Part shown: positions 54,617-64,000 of the stretch, one piece after another | Numbering within the stretch: the stretch's first letter is position 1 | How the letters are laid out: each line of letters starts with the position of its first letter | Origin: Paracoccus fistulariae | Lineage (GTDB): Bacteria; Pseudomonadota; Alphaproteobacteria; Rhodobacterales; Rhodobacteraceae | Assembly: GCF_028553785.1 (NCBI RefSeq) | Contig: NZ_CP067136.1 | Coordinates: 3,408,501 to 3,472,500 of the forward strand | Length of the DNA: 64,000 nucleotides | Reading direction: 5' to 3' | The notes under the pieces: model-generated | Database searches by the model: none | What the model was told of the DNA's origin: nothing | What the model saw: the letters and a program-made list of their open reading frames with translations, nothing else | Translations under genes and position numbers: made by a program

Positions 54617-56185
54617 ATGATCGACGACCTGACTCGCCTCGCAATTCTGAACGGCACCGACAAGTTCGGGATGCATGATTACACGCCCGTCTATTACGAT
54701 CTGCTGCGGCATCTGCGCGATCGCCCGCTGCGGATGCTGGAAATCGGCGTTGGCGGTTATGGCGACCCCGATCAGGGCGGCGAGTCATTGGCCACATGGC
54801 GCGATTTCTTTCCGCAGGCGCGTATTGTCGGGGTGGATATCCAGCGCAAGAATATGGATCTGGGGCCGCGCGTGACGATCCTGCAGGGCAGTCAGGTCGA
54901 TGCCGCCTTTCTGGCACAGGTGGTTCGCGATCACGGTCCTTTCGATATCATTCTGGACGATGGCAGCCATCGCAACGAACATGTCGTCGGATCCTTTGAA
55001 ATGCTGTTTCCTGCACTGGCTCCTGGCGGTATCTATATCGTCGAGGATACGCAGACGGCGACCTTCCCGAAATATGGCGGATCGCTGGATCTGACGCCTC
55101 CGAATATGGTGGGGTTCTTCGGGGCCAAAGCCGAGGCGTTGTTTCGGGGACGCAACACCGACGATATCGCCGCCATCGAACGGTTCCACAATATCATCGC
55201 CATTTACAAACGTGACCCGTCAGCCGACGCGCTGACCGCCGCCACAGACCGCCATCGCGCGCGCGCAGGTGCCGAGGCCTTGGATGCCGCGGGCGATCTT
55301 CTTGCCGATCCGAGCGCAATGAATGCCCTGATCGCATCTTTGCCAGAGGAGGGCGTTGTTCGCATCACGGGCTCGGTCGAACAGATGCCGCTGCTGCAAG
55401 AACTGTTCCTGCAGATCGATCATCGCGAGCTTCGCGCATATCACCCCGACGCGGCAATCCCGGATTGGGCAACATCTTTGCTGTCGATGAAAATCTACCC
55501 GCAAGAGATCGTGCTTGTAGTCGGCGACAATGATTATCCATCGAATTTCGCCTTTGATACCTCTCACCCGCGCGTCGTAGAGGCGATGGCTGTCATGGCC
55601 GATCTCGTCGATGACGAGGCCGCGACGTCGAATGGTATCCTGCGCTACGTGATTTTCCTGCGAGAGACCAAGAAAGAGCGGACGGACCGCAAGTTTCTTT
55701 TGCGACTTGCCGATCTGAATTCAACCGATCGCCGTTACTTCAACCTGGCCCTGACGGATGCGACGGACAGAAAGGACTGGGCGACCGTTGTTCGGCTGGG
55801 TCGTCAAGGGCTGCAACACTATCCCGACGACCTGCGTTTCGTCGTGCAACTGGCGCGCGGGATCCGTTTTACTCAGGGGCTCGCCGCAGCGCATGAGATG
55901 ATGGTCGAGGCCTATCAGAAATCCCCTGATGCGGCCGCCATCGTCAATGGACTGGCAAGTTTGAAGATCGCCATGGGCGACATCGATGAAGGCATAAAGC
56001 TGCATGAGAAATGCGCCGAGATGGTGCCTCGGAACGCCCGCTCGGACAGGCTGCGCGGCCTTCTTCTGCTATGCCGGAACCGCAATCAGGTCGAGGCCGC
56101 GCGGCGCGTGGCGCGGAAGCTGCTGAAATACGCGCCTGACGATCCAGAGGCGCTGGCGGTTCTGGAGGCCGAGGCCAGCCGCTGA
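54617..56185 (+). CDS. class I SAM-dependent methyltransferase with C-terminal repeat region
   Basis: A 522-residue protein. Residues about 1-190 are a methyltransferase fold with SAM site [16 protein letters not shown], 'RIVGVDI' (acidic end of strand 2) and '[15 protein letters not shown]' and '[12 protein letters not shown]'. This resembles sugar O-methyltransferases of the MycE type. Residues 220-340 are of unknown fold, and about 370-520 look like TPR-type helical repeats (for example '[18 protein letters not shown]', '[20 protein letters not shown]'). The acceptor is unknown; a polysaccharide or glycan role is a guess. Confidence 0.75.
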   Translation: MIDDLTRLAILNGTDKFGMHDYTPVYYDLLRHLRDRPLRMLEIGVGGYGDPDQGGESLATWRDFFPQARIVGVDIQRKNMDLGPRVTILQGSQVDAAFLAQVVRDHGPFDIILDDGSHRNEHVVGSFEMLFPALAPGGIYIVEDTQTATFPKYGGSLDLTPPNMVGFFGAKAEALFRGRNTDDIAAIERFHNIIAIYKRDPSADALTAATDRHRARAGAEALDAAGDLLADPSAMNALIASLPEEGVVRITGSVEQMPLLQELFLQIDHRELRAYHPDAAIPDWATSLLSMKIYPQEIVLVVGDNDYPSNFAFDTSHPRVVEAMAVMADLVDDEAATSNGILRYVIFLRETKKERTDRKFLLRLADLNSTDRRYFNLALTDATDRKDWATVVRLGRQGLQHYPDDLRFVVQLARGIRFTQGLAAAHEMMVEAYQKSPDAAAIVNGLASLKIAMGDIDEGIKLHEKCAEMVPRNARSDRLRGLLLLCRNRNQVEAARRVARKLLKYAPDDPEALAVLEAEASR

Positions 56186-56215
56186 CATCGCAACGGCTGG
56201 CCGGATCGCCATGGC

Positions 56216-58018
56216 TCAGACGACGACGCCCGCACCTTCGGTCGCAGGGCCTGCCACGGCGCGGAAGGCGGCGAACATTTCGCGGCCCATGCCCTCGGCG
56301 CTGTGCGAACCGTCGAAGGGCGCGGGTTTCCGGTCGTCGAACGTGTCGTTGAGGTTCTCGATCACCCCCATCACCGCATCCAGCCGGATCACATCGCCAT
56401 CATGGACCCGTGCCAGCGGTCCGCCGACCGAGGCCTCGGGCGAGATATGGATAGCGGCAGGCACCTTGCCCGAGGCGCCCGACATGCGGCCATCGGTGAC
56501 CAGCGCGACCTTCAACCCGCGATCCTGCAACACGGCAAGGATCGGCGTCAGCGAATGCAGTTCCGGCATGCCATTGGCGCGCGGCCCCTGAAAGCGGACG
56601 ACGACAATCGTGTCCTCGGTGAATTCGCCGTTCTTGAAGGCGGTTTTCACCTGCTCTTGATCGCTGAAGACGCGGGCCTTGGCCTCGATAATATGGCGTT
56701 CGGGGGCCACGGCGCTGACCTTGATGACGCCACGGCCCAGATTGCCTTCCAGCTGTTTCAGACCGCCGGTCTTCGCAAAGGGGTCCGAGGCCGGGCGCAG
56801 GATCTTGTCGTTCAGCGTCTCGCGCGCGCCGTCATCCCAACGGACCCGCGCCCCCTCCAGCTTGGGCTCGGCCGTGTAGCCATCGAGGCCGGTGCCGTTG
56901 ATCGTCTTGACGTCGGGATGCAGCAGGCCCGCATCCAGAAGCTGACCGATCATATAGCCGATGCCGCCGGCCGCGTGGAAATGGTTCACATCGGCCAGCC
57001 CGTTCGGATAGACCCGCGCCATCAGCGGCACGGCTTCCGAAATGTCGTGGAAATCCTCGATATCGATCAACACGCCCGCAGCACGCGCCATGGCCGGGAT
57101 ATGCATGACCAGATTGGTCGAGCCGCCCGTGGACATCAGGCCCACCATGCCGTTGACGAAGGCTTTTTCGTCCAGAATTTCACCTGCGGGCAGATAGTCG
57201 TTGCCCAGCCGGGTGATCGCCGCCGCGCGTTCCACCCCGGCCGTGGTCAGGGCGTCGCGCAGCGGTGTGTTGGGGTTCACAAAGCTGCTGCCGGGCAGGT
57301 GCAGGCCCATGAATTCCATCAGCATCTGGTTGCTGTTGGCGGTGCCATAGAAGGTGCAGGTGCCGGGCGAATGGTAAGAGGCCATCTCGGCCGCCATCAG
57401 CGCGTCGCGCCCGACCTCGCCCGCAGCGAATTGCTGCCGGACCTTGGATTTTTCGTCATTGGGCAGGCCCGAGGGCATCGGACCGGCGGGCAGAAAGACG
57501 GCGGGGATATGACCGAAGGTGGCCGCGCCCATCACCAGACCCGGCACGATCTTGTCGCAGACGCCCAGATAAAGTGCCGCATCGAAACAATCATGCGACA
57601 GCGCCACGCCGGTCGCCAGGGCAATGACATCGCGCGAAAACAGCGACAGCTCCATCCCTGCACGGCCCTGGGTCACGCCATCGCACATGGCAGGAACCCC
57701 GCCCGCCACCTGCACCGTGGCGCCTGCGGCATGCCCCGCCTTGCGGATCAGGTCGGGGTAGCGCTCGTAGGGCTGATGGGCCGACAGCATGTCGTTATAG
57801 GCCGTGACCACGCCGATATTCGGTTTGCGCGTGGTGGCCATTTCGTCCTTGTCGGGCATGGCCGCATAGGCATGGGCCTGATTGCCGCAGGACAGATGCG
57901 CGCGGCGCGGGCCTTCCTCGGCGGCGCGGGCGATTTTCTTCAGATATGAATCCCGGCTGGACTGGGAACGGGTGCGAATACGGTCGGTAACACGGTCAAT
58001 GGTGGCGTGAAGGCTCAT
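56216..58018 (-). CDS. edd: phosphogluconate dehydratase
   Basis: A 600-residue enzyme that dehydrates 6-phosphogluconate to 2-keto-3-deoxy-6-phosphogluconate, the first Entner-Doudoroff-specific step. It carries an Fe-S cluster: '[23 protein letters not shown]' and later '[19 protein letters not shown]'. '[25 protein letters not shown]' and '[17 protein letters not shown]' are typical. The next enzyme, Eda, is not in the window. The promoter region holds a LacI-type operator shared with zwf. Confidence 0.94.
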   Translation of the reverse strand: MSLHATIDRVTDRIRTRSQSSRDSYLKKIARAAEEGPRRAHLSCGNQAHAYAAMPDKDEMATTRKPNIGVVTAYNDMLSAHQPYERYPDLIRKAGHAAGATVQVAGGVPAMCDGVTQGRAGMELSLFSRDVIALATGVALSHDCFDAALYLGVCDKIVPGLVMGAATFGHIPAVFLPAGPMPSGLPNDEKSKVRQQFAAGEVGRDALMAAEMASYHSPGTCTFYGTANSNQMLMEFMGLHLPGSSFVNPNTPLRDALTTAGVERAAAITRLGNDYLPAGEILDEKAFVNGMVGLMSTGGSTNLVMHIPAMARAAGVLIDIEDFHDISEAVPLMARVYPNGLADVNHFHAAGGIGYMIGQLLDAGLLHPDVKTINGTGLDGYTAEPKLEGARVRWDDGARETLNDKILRPASDPFAKTGGLKQLEGNLGRGVIKVSAVAPERHIIEAKARVFSDQEQVKTAFKNGEFTEDTIVVVRFQGPRANGMPELHSLTPILAVLQDRGLKVALVTDGRMSGASGKVPAAIHISPEASVGGPLARVHDGDVIRLDAVMGVIENLNDTFDDRKPAPFDGSHSAEGMGREMFAAFRAVAGPATEGAGVVV

Positions 58019-58054
58019 CAGTCTGGCTCCCCTAGCTTATGTCTGACATACGCC

Positions 58055-58066
58055 GTTAGCGTTAAC
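58055..58066. promoter_or_regulatory. LacI-type operator upstream of edd
   Basis: GTTAGCGTTAAC, a 12-bp palindrome with one mismatch. The same sequence, reversed, occurs upstream of zwf at 59943. It lies 37 bp before the edd start, and so is suited to repression. The matching regulator is not in the window. Confidence 0.6.
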
Positions 58067-58198
58067 ACATCAAGTAATACTTACATGTTGGGCTGATTTC
58101 AACGCCAGTGTCACGCGATTATTCCCGCAGCCACCGAACGGGCGCGCTTGTGCCTGCGCTGGCGTCGTGTCACAGCGGATCGGGAAAGGATACACTTC

Positions 58199-59392
58199 AT
58201 GAGCGAACGTCCCGTCATCCGGCTGCGCCCGAAATCACGCCCTCAGGCGATCCGTCACGGCTTTCCCTGGGTCTATGAGGATGAGGTGGTTCTGGACCGG
58301 CGGACCCGCAAGCTGACACCGGGCAGTTTCGCCCTGCTGGAGGATGCCGAGCGTCGGCCGCTGGCCACGGTGACGGTCAATCCCGATTCGAAGATCGTGG
58401 CGCGCGTGATGGATCTGTCCCCGGACGCCGTGATCGACGAGGACTGGCTGCGCGACAGGCTGGCGCGGGCGTTGCAAATGCGGACGCGGCTATATGATGC
58501 GCCCTTCTATCGGCTGGCCCATGCCGAGGCCGACGGCCTGCCCGGGCTGGTCATCGACCGTTTCGGCGATGTTGCGGTGATGCAGCCCAACGCCGCCTGG
58601 GCCGATGCCATGGCCGATCAGATCGCCGCCGCGCTGACCAATGTTGCGGGCGTTTCGACCGTGATCCTGAACGGGCAGGGGCGGACGCGCGGCCTTGAGG
58701 GTCTGGCCGAGCGGACCGAGGTCTTGCGCGGCACAGCCCCCACCGGCCCGGTGCCGGTGCAGATGAATGGCGCAACCTATCTGGCGGATGTGATGGGCGG
58801 GCAGAAGACCGGGCTTTTCTATGACCAGCGACCCAACCATGCCTTCGCACAGCGGCTGGTGGCCAAGGGCGAGGTGCTGGACGTGTTCAGCCATGTCGGC
58901 GGCTTTGGGCTGGCAATGCTGGCGGCGGGCGCGGATCGCGCGACCTGCGTTGATGGCAGCGCCCCGGCGCTGGACCTGGCGCAGGGCGGGGCGCGGGCCA
59001 TGGGCGCCGAGGATCGGCTGACGGTCCTGCAATCGGATGCGTTCAAGGCGCTGGAGCAATTGGCGGCGGATGGTCGGCAATTCGACGTTGTCATTTGCGA
59101 CCCCCCGGCCTTCGCACCCTCGAAATCCGCGCTGGAGGCTGGCTTGCGCGCCTATGAGCGGGTGGCGAAACTTGCCGCGCCTCTGGTGACGCCGGGCGGC
59201 TATCTGGGTCTGTGCAGTTGCAGCCATGCGGCGGATCTGACGCAGTTCCGCAATGTCTCTGCCCGCGGTATCGGGCGCGGCGGGCGGCGGCCTGTCCTGA
59301 TCCACAGCGGGCAGGCCGGGCCGGATCATCCGACCCTGCCGCAACTGGCCGAAACCGGCTATCTCAAGGCGCTGTTTTTCAGGCTGGACTGA
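58199..59392 (+). CDS. RlmI-like class I SAM-dependent rRNA methyltransferase
   Basis: A 397-residue methyltransferase. The N-terminal PUA-like domain starts 'IRLRPKSRPQAIRHGFPWVYEDEV', and the catalytic part has 'GQKTGLFYDQRPN', 'DVFSHVGGFGLAML' and 'VICDPPAFAPSKS'. The 'LCSCSHAADLTQF' loop holds the catalytic Cys of m5C-type enzymes. ATG 58199 follows AAAGGA at 8 nt. It probably modifies 23S rRNA. It is followed by the PIN gene with overlapping stop and start. Confidence 0.88.
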   Translation: MSERPVIRLRPKSRPQAIRHGFPWVYEDEVVLDRRTRKLTPGSFALLEDAERRPLATVTVNPDSKIVARVMDLSPDAVIDEDWLRDRLARALQMRTRLYDAPFYRLAHAEADGLPGLVIDRFGDVAVMQPNAAWADAMADQIAAALTNVAGVSTVILNGQGRTRGLEGLAERTEVLRGTAPTGPVPVQMNGATYLADVMGGQKTGLFYDQRPNHAFAQRLVAKGEVLDVFSHVGGFGLAMLAAGADRATCVDGSAPALDLAQGGARAMGAEDRLTVLQSDAFKALEQLAADGRQFDVVICDPPAFAPSKSALEAGLRAYERVAKLAAPLVTPGGYLGLCSCSHAADLTQFRNVSARGIGRGGRRPVLIHSGQAGPDHPTLPQLAETGYLKALFFRLD

Positions 59393-59931
59393 TGCGCGCC
59401 GTTCTGGATGCCAATGTCCTGTTCCCCACCATCCTGCGCGAAATCCTGATCGATTGCGCGCAGGCGGGGCTTTTCCATCCCCTGTGGTCGGCGCGCATCC
59501 TGTCGGAATGGCGTCATGCTGCGGCGCGGCTTGGGCCTGATCAGGATCAGATCGCGGGGGCCGAGATTGCCTTGCTGAACCTGCATTTCCCGGATGCGGC
59601 GATGCCGGATGACGGCATTCGGACCATTGATCTGGACTTTCCCGACCCCGCCGACCGTCACGTGGTCGAGGCCGCGCTTGCAGGCGATGCCGCCCTGATC
59701 GTCACCGCGAATTTGCGCGATTTTCCCCAGCACCTGATGCGGCAGCTGGGGTTGCGCGCGATCCATCCCGACGCTTTCCTTCTGCAGCTTTACCAAGGCG
59801 ATCCGCAACAGGTCCTGCGCGCGGTGCAGGCCGCGCAGGGCAAGGCCACCCGGATGGGAGGCGACCTGGATGTACAGCAGATGTTAAAGCGATCCCGCCT
59901 GCCAAGGCTGGCAAAGGCGGTCAGAGGTTGA
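59392..59931 (+). CDS. PIN-domain protein of the RSP_2648 type
   Basis: A 179-residue protein. The PIN fold has acidic residues in 'VLDANVLFPTILREILIDC' and later 'DAALIVTANLRDFP' (Asp/Asn positions). Members are predicted RNases similar to VapC toxins. No antitoxin gene is adjacent; the start overlaps the RlmI-like stop (TGATG), so it is expressed with it. The C-terminal 50 residues form a basic extension. Confidence 0.8.
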   Translation: MRAVLDANVLFPTILREILIDCAQAGLFHPLWSARILSEWRHAAARLGPDQDQIAGAEIALLNLHFPDAAMPDDGIRTIDLDFPDPADRHVVEAALAGDAALIVTANLRDFPQHLMRQLGLRAIHPDAFLLQLYQGDPQQVLRAVQAAQGKATRMGGDLDVQQMLKRSRLPRLAKAVRG

Positions 59932-59942
59932 AATATATTGCC

Positions 59943-59954
59943 GTTAACGCTAAC
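59943..59954. promoter_or_regulatory. LacI-type operator upstream of zwf
   Basis: GTTAACGCTAAC is the exact reverse complement of the site upstream of edd, located 41 bp before the zwf start. The pair defines a likely shared control of glucose catabolism. Confidence 0.65.
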
Positions 59955-59994
59955 AAGCACTTTAATTGAAAGTGCTGACGAAATGGAGGACAGC

Positions 59995-61455
59995 ATGGTC
60001 TCTCGCGTCATTCCAGTGGATGATTTTGATCTGGTGATTTTCGGGGCGACCGGTGATCTGGCGCATCGCAAGATTATCCCGGGCCTTTTCCGCCGCTTTG
60101 TCGCGGGCCAGATCCCCGACACGGCGCAGATCATTGGCGCTGCGCGTACCAATCAGGGCGACGAGGAATTCCGCTCCGAAGCGGCCAAATCCATTGTCGA
60201 GTTCGGGGGTGTCGACAAATCCGATCCGGAACTGGCCAGATTCCTGCCGCTGCTGGGCTATGTTCCCATCGACGCCAAGGGAACGGGCGGCTGGAAGGAT
60301 CTGAAATCGCGGATGCGCAAGGGCGCGATCCATGCCTTCTATTTCTCGGTCGCGCCGTCGCTTTTCGGCGATATCGCTGAACGGCTGGCAAAAAACGGCA
60401 TTGCCGACGCGCAAAGCCGGATTGTCGTCGAAAAGCCTTTCGGCCGCGATCTGGAAAGCGCGCGGGCGCTGAACAAGATGCTGGCGCAGTATTTCGTCGA
60501 GGAACAGATCTACCGGATCGACCATTATCTGGGCAAGGAAACGGTCCAGAACCTGATGGCCGTGCGCTTTGCCAATATCCTGTTCGAACCGCTGTGGAAC
60601 GCGCAATATATCGACCATGTGCAGATCACCGTGGCGGAAACCGTGGGTGTCGCCGGGCGCGGCAGCTATTACGACAAGTCCGGCGCGATCCGGGACATGG
60701 TGCAGAATCACATGATGCAGCTGCTGTGCCTGATCGCGATGGAGCCGCCCTATCACTTCGATCCCGATGCCGTGCGCGATGAGAAGCTGAAGGTGATCCG
60801 CGCGCTTGAGCCTGTCTCGGCCACCGAAATCGTGCGCGGGCAATATCAGGCGGATGAGGAAAGTGACGGCTATCTGGTGGATTCCGAAAATCCCGATTCG
60901 CGCACCGAAAGCTATGTCGCGATGAAGGTGCGTATTTCCAACTGGCGCTGGCAGGGCACGCCCTTCTACCTGCGCACCGGCAAGAAGCTGCGCGCCCGCA
61001 CCAGCGAGATCGCCATCACCTTCAAGGAACCGCCGCATTCGATCTTTGAGGATGCGGGCACCTCGGGCGCGCCTAAGGCCAATGAACTGGTCATTCGCCT
61101 GCAGCCGAATGAGGGGATGAACCTGAAGGTGATGATCAAGGAACCCGGCCCGGGCGGCATGCGTCTGGTTCAGGTGCCTCTGGACATGACCTTCGCCGAT
61201 GCGCTTGGCCCGGAAGGCGCCGATATGCCCGACGCTTATGAGCGGCTGATCATGGATGTGATCCGCGGCAATCAGACCCTGTTCATGCGTGGCGACGAGG
61301 TCGAGGCCGCCTGGGCCTGGACCGACCCGATCATCAATGCCTGGGACGAAAGCAAGACCCGGCCCGAGCCCTATGATTCGGGATCTTCGGGCCCGGAAGA
61401 GGCGTTGCGCCTGATGCATCGCGATAACCGCCGCTGGAGAGAGATCCGCGCATGA
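59995..61455 (+). CDS. zwf: glucose-6-phosphate dehydrogenase
   Basis: A 486-residue enzyme that oxidises glucose 6-phosphate to 6-phosphogluconolactone with NADP+ or NAD+. The dinucleotide site is IFGATGDLAHRKI, and the substrate site RIDHYLGKETVQNLM carries the catalytic His. Its start at 59995 is set by GGAGGACAGC; upstream in-frame codons cross the operator. Overlaps pgl by 4 bp. It feeds the Entner-Doudoroff pathway via Edd. Confidence 0.96.
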   Translation: MVSRVIPVDDFDLVIFGATGDLAHRKIIPGLFRRFVAGQIPDTAQIIGAARTNQGDEEFRSEAAKSIVEFGGVDKSDPELARFLPLLGYVPIDAKGTGGWKDLKSRMRKGAIHAFYFSVAPSLFGDIAERLAKNGIADAQSRIVVEKPFGRDLESARALNKMLAQYFVEEQIYRIDHYLGKETVQNLMAVRFANILFEPLWNAQYIDHVQITVAETVGVAGRGSYYDKSGAIRDMVQNHMMQLLCLIAMEPPYHFDPDAVRDEKLKVIRALEPVSATEIVRGQYQADEESDGYLVDSENPDSRTESYVAMKVRISNWRWQGTPFYLRTGKKLRARTSEIAITFKEPPHSIFEDAGTSGAPKANELVIRLQPNEGMNLKVMIKEPGPGGMRLVQVPLDMTFADALGPEGADMPDAYERLIMDVIRGNQTLFMRGDEVEAAWAWTDPIINAWDESKTRPEPYDSGSSGPEEALRLMHRDNRRWREIRA

Positions 61456-62129
61456 GCATGGAATTCATCGAATATCCCGACCGAGAGATGCTGTCGCTGT
61501 CGCTGGCCGATCGTCTGGCCTCGGAACTGGGGCAGAGCCTGCGCGTGAATGACCGCGCCAGCCTGTGCCTGCCGGGCGGTACGACCCCGGTTCCGGTTCT
61601 TGAGACGCTGAGCGGGACCGATCTGGACTGGGATCGCGTCACCGTCTTTCTGGGCGATGAACGCTGGGTCGATGGCAATCACACCCGCTCGAACAGCCGC
61701 CTGCTGCACCGCCACCTGCTGAAGGACAAGGCAGCCGGGGCGCAATATATCGACCTCTATACCGGCGATGCCCGGCCGGAAGAGGCGCAGGACAAGCTGA
61801 TCGCCGCGCTGAAGCCGCATTTCCCGATCACGGCGACCATGCTGGGCATGGGCAATGACATGCATACGGCCAGCCTCTTCCCGGATGCGGCGCAGCTGAA
61901 AGATGCCATGGGATCGGAGGCGCCGCTGGTCATGCCCATCCATGCCGAGGGCGCCGGAGAGCCGCGCATCACACTGACCCGCCCGGCGCTGGAAAACTCG
62001 ATGAATATCCACCTTCTGATCATGGGCCCGGAAAAGCGCGAGACGCTGGAACGCGCGGTCAAGCTGGACCCGATGCAGGCGCCGATCCGGGCATTTCTTG
62101 ATAACGCGACCGTTCACTGGGCCGAATAG
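61452..62129 (+). CDS. pgl: 6-phosphogluconolactonase
   Basis: A 225-residue enzyme that hydrolyses 6-phosphogluconolactone. It has 'LCLPGGTTPVPVLETLS', 'VTVFLGDERWVDGNHTRSNSRLLHRHL' and 'MLGMGNDMHTASLFPDA', all typical of the SugarP isomerase-like fold. It overlaps the zwf stop by 4 bp and is followed by pgi 19 bp later. Confidence 0.95.
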   Translation: MSMEFIEYPDREMLSLSLADRLASELGQSLRVNDRASLCLPGGTTPVPVLETLSGTDLDWDRVTVFLGDERWVDGNHTRSNSRLLHRHLLKDKAAGAQYIDLYTGDARPEEAQDKLIAALKPHFPITATMLGMGNDMHTASLFPDAAQLKDAMGSEAPLVMPIHAEGAGEPRITLTRPALENSMNIHLLIMGPEKRETLERAVKLDPMQAPIRAFLDNATVHWAE

Positions 62130-62148
62130 GCTGTAGGAGATTTCCGAC

Positions 62149-63765
62149 ATGACAGATATCTGGAGCCGGCTGAAATCCTGCCGTCAGGCGCAGGGCGACA
62201 CAAGCATCACCTCGCTGTTTGACGCGGACGCCGACCGGGCGACCGCCTTCAGCACCCGTGCTGACGGGCTGCTGTTCGACTGGTCCAAGACCATGATCGA
62301 CGCCGATGCCCGTGATCTGCTGCTGGATCTTGCCCGCAATGCGGATGTCGTGGCCCGGCGCGAGGCCATGTTCGGCGGCGAAAAGATCAATGAAACCGAA
62401 GGCCGCGCCGTGCTGCATACGGCGCTGCGCAATCTGTCGGGCAGCGTGTCTGTGGACGGTCAGGATGTCATGCCACAGGTCCGCCAGACGCATGACCGGA
62501 TGGCAGCCTTCGCCAATGACGTCCGCTCGGGCGCCTTTGCGGGGCAGGGGGGCAAGATCACCGATGTGGTCAATATCGGCATCGGTGGATCGGATCTTGG
62601 ACCCTATATGGCAACGCTGGCCATGGCGCCCTATCACGACGGGCCGCGCACGCATTTCGTCAGCAATGTCGATGGCGCCGATATCGCCGATACGCTGAAA
62701 GGTCTGGATCCGGCAACGACGCTGGTCATCGTCGCCTCGAAAACCTTCACCACCATCGAAACGATGACCAATGCCCAGACGGCCCGCGACTGGATGGCCA
62801 AAACGCTCAGCGACCCGGCGGCGCAATTCGCCGCGCTGTCCTCGGCCGTGGATAAGACCGGCGAGTTCGGCATCGATGAGGCCCGCGTCTTCGGCTTCGA
62901 GGATTGGGTCGGCGGGCGCTATTCGGTCTGGGGCCCGATCGGGCTGTCGCTGATGCTGGCCATCGGGCCGGATCGCTTTGACGAATTCCTGGCGGGCGGT
63001 GCGGCGATGGATGCCCATTTCCGCAGCGCGCCGCTGGCCGATAACCTGCCGGTGCTGCTGGCGCTGGTCGGCATCTGGCACCACCAGATCTGCGGCTATC
63101 CGACCCGCGCCGTCCTGCCCTATGACAACCGGCTGATGCGCCTGCCCGCCTATCTCCAGCAGCTTGAGATGGAATCGAATGGCAAGCGCGTCGCCATGGA
63201 CGGATCGGACCTGACGCTGCCCTCCGGCCCGGTGGTCTGGGGCGAGCCCGGCACCAATGGCCAGCACGCCTTCTATCAATTGATCCATCAGGGCACGATG
63301 CCGGTGCCCTGCGAATTCATCCTGGCCGCCCGCGGTCACGAGGATGAACTGGCCCATCACCACATCCTTCTGGCCGCCAATTGCCTGGCCCAGTCCGAGG
63401 CGCTGATGCGTGGCCGCAGCCTCGATGAAGCCCGCGCCCTGATGGAGGCCAAGGGCCTTCGCGGCGCGGAACTGGACCGTCAGGCCCGGCATCGTGTGTT
63501 CCCGGGCAACCGCCCCTCGACCACCCTGCTGATCCCGCAACTGACGCCCTATACGCTGGGCCAGATCGTCGCGCTTTACGAACATCGCGTCTTTGTCGAG
63601 GGCGTGATTCTGGGCCTCAACAGCTTCGATCAATGGGGGGTCGAACTGGGCAAGGAACTGGCCCTGAAGGTCGAACCGCTGCTGAAAGGCGAGGCTTCGC
63701 CCGATCATGACCCATCGACCGAACATCTGGCACAGGCCTTCCGCCAGATGCGCGCCGACAACTGA
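62149..63765 (+). CDS. pgi: glucose-6-phosphate isomerase
   Basis: A 538-residue enzyme interconverting glucose and fructose 6-phosphates. Signature regions: '[15 protein letters not shown]', '[20 protein letters not shown]' and '[18 protein letters not shown]'. It sits last in the zwf-pgl-pgi operon, allowing fructose-derived carbon to enter the Entner-Doudoroff route. TAGGAG precedes the ATG. Confidence 0.97.
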   Translation: MTDIWSRLKSCRQAQGDTSITSLFDADADRATAFSTRADGLLFDWSKTMIDADARDLLLDLARNADVVARREAMFGGEKINETEGRAVLHTALRNLSGSVSVDGQDVMPQVRQTHDRMAAFANDVRSGAFAGQGGKITDVVNIGIGGSDLGPYMATLAMAPYHDGPRTHFVSNVDGADIADTLKGLDPATTLVIVASKTFTTIETMTNAQTARDWMAKTLSDPAAQFAALSSAVDKTGEFGIDEARVFGFEDWVGGRYSVWGPIGLSLMLAIGPDRFDEFLAGGAAMDAHFRSAPLADNLPVLLALVGIWHHQICGYPTRAVLPYDNRLMRLPAYLQQLEMESNGKRVAMDGSDLTLPSGPVVWGEPGTNGQHAFYQLIHQGTMPVPCEFILAARGHEDELAHHHILLAANCLAQSEALMRGRSLDEARALMEAKGLRGAELDRQARHRVFPGNRPSTTLLIPQLTPYTLGQIVALYEHRVFVEGVILGLNSFDQWGVELGKELALKVEPLLKGEASPDHDPSTEHLAQAFRQMRADN

Positions 63766-63768
63766 TCA

Positions 63769-63788
63769 GGGGGCTGCGGCCCCCTTTT
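63769..63788 (+). terminator. intrinsic terminator of zwf-pgl-pgi
   Basis: GGGGGC (63769-63774) pairs with GCCCCC (63779-63784), followed by TTTT. Confidence 0.7.
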
Positions 63789-63874
63789 CCCACCAGATCG
63801 CCCGGCCATGCCGCTGCGGGCTTCCCCTCGGGCGGCGCAATGATTAGGTTCGGCCCGATCAGAAGGAAGCGGAT

Positions 63875-64000
63875 ATGTCGTTTTTCACCAAAATGCGCGA
63901 GCGGCTGACCCGCTCTTCATCGAAGATCGGTGATGGGCTTGACGATATCGTCTCGGACGGCGCGACCGAACAGCCCGATGCCGCGCCCCCGCCGCCAGCC
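63875..64000 (+). CDS. ftsY: signal recognition particle receptor FtsY, N-terminal fragment
   Basis: The last 126 bases encode 42 residues starting MSFFTKMRERLTRSSSKIGD, followed by an acidic and Pro/Ala-rich stretch. This matches the N-terminus of alphaproteobacterial FtsY, the GTPase that docks ribosomes translating membrane proteins. The gene continues beyond the window. AGAAGGAAGC precedes the ATG. Confidence 0.7.
   Translation, partial: MSFFTKMRERLTRSSSKIGDGLDDIVSDGATEQPDAAPPPPA

Noticed and set aside
56303-57949. 548-codon frame opposite edd
   Set aside because: Antisense shadow of edd.
59962-63726. Long minus-strand frames opposite zwf and pgi
   Set aside because: They are antisense to complete metabolic genes.

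Overview
The window is high-G+C, gene-dense alphaproteobacterial chromosome. It fits Rhodobacteraceae and looks most like Paracoccus, although the genus is an inference. Pointers are an L21 protein with a helix-hairpin-helix tail, GapR/DUF2312, DUF2948, UPF0262, an RSP_2648-type PIN protein, an ectABC-ask cluster and Entner-Doudoroff genes. There is no rRNA, CRISPR array or intact mobile element. Two threonine tRNA genes are present.

Layout: (1) 1-5.1 kb holds an alpha-methylacyl-CoA racemase, a zinc metallopeptidase, rplU-rpmA, an acetyltransferase and a luciferase-like monooxygenase. (2) 5.1-8.3 kb holds a PepSY/response regulator/histidine kinase operon divergent from a small secreted-type RTX protein. 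(3) 8.3-18.2 kb is one leftward operon (M81 peptidase, peptide-type ABC transporter, two M20 hydrolases) with a divergent IclR regulator, read as a peptide or N-acyl-amino-acid uptake and hydrolysis unit. (4) 18.5-24.2 kb is a polyamine-type ABC operon with two tandem paralogous binding proteins. (5) 24.2-31.1 kb is a leftward run: AEC transporter, MBL hydrolase, tatD, holB, tmk, D,D-carboxypeptidase, DUF2270 and tdk.

(6) 31.3-38.8 kb holds an MFS drug exporter, a DEAD-box helicase, dtd, a small membrane protein, gapR, a conserved unknown, tRNA-Thr(UGU), and an NADP-binding oxidoreductase and luciferase-like oxidoreductase facing an HxlR regulator. (7) 38.8-45.8 kb has an acetyltransferase, a flavin monooxygenase and an agmatinase-type ureohydrolase leading left, then EctR divergent from ectA-ectB-ectC-ask, which makes the osmolyte ectoine. 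A near-perfect EctR1-type operator overlaps the ectA promoter. (8) 45.8-47.1 kb is an AT-richer accessory patch with one orphan gene resembling DUF2971 proteins, next to the 3' end of tRNA-Thr(GGU).

(9) 47.2-52.2 kb is the core block murA, DUF2948, hisD, SemiSWEET, UPF0262 and a small phosphatase. (10) 52.2-56.2 kb holds a DMT exporter, a DUF1127 protein, a LysR regulator and a large methyltransferase. (11) 56.2-63.8 kb carries edd divergent from an RlmI-like methyltransferase and a PIN protein, then zwf-pgl-pgi. edd and zwf share a 12-bp LacI-type operator. The window ends inside ftsY.

The most interesting leads are the orphan DUF2971-like gene at the tRNA, the RTX protein without an effector domain beside its sensory operon, the EctR operator, and the M81/M20/ABC operon.
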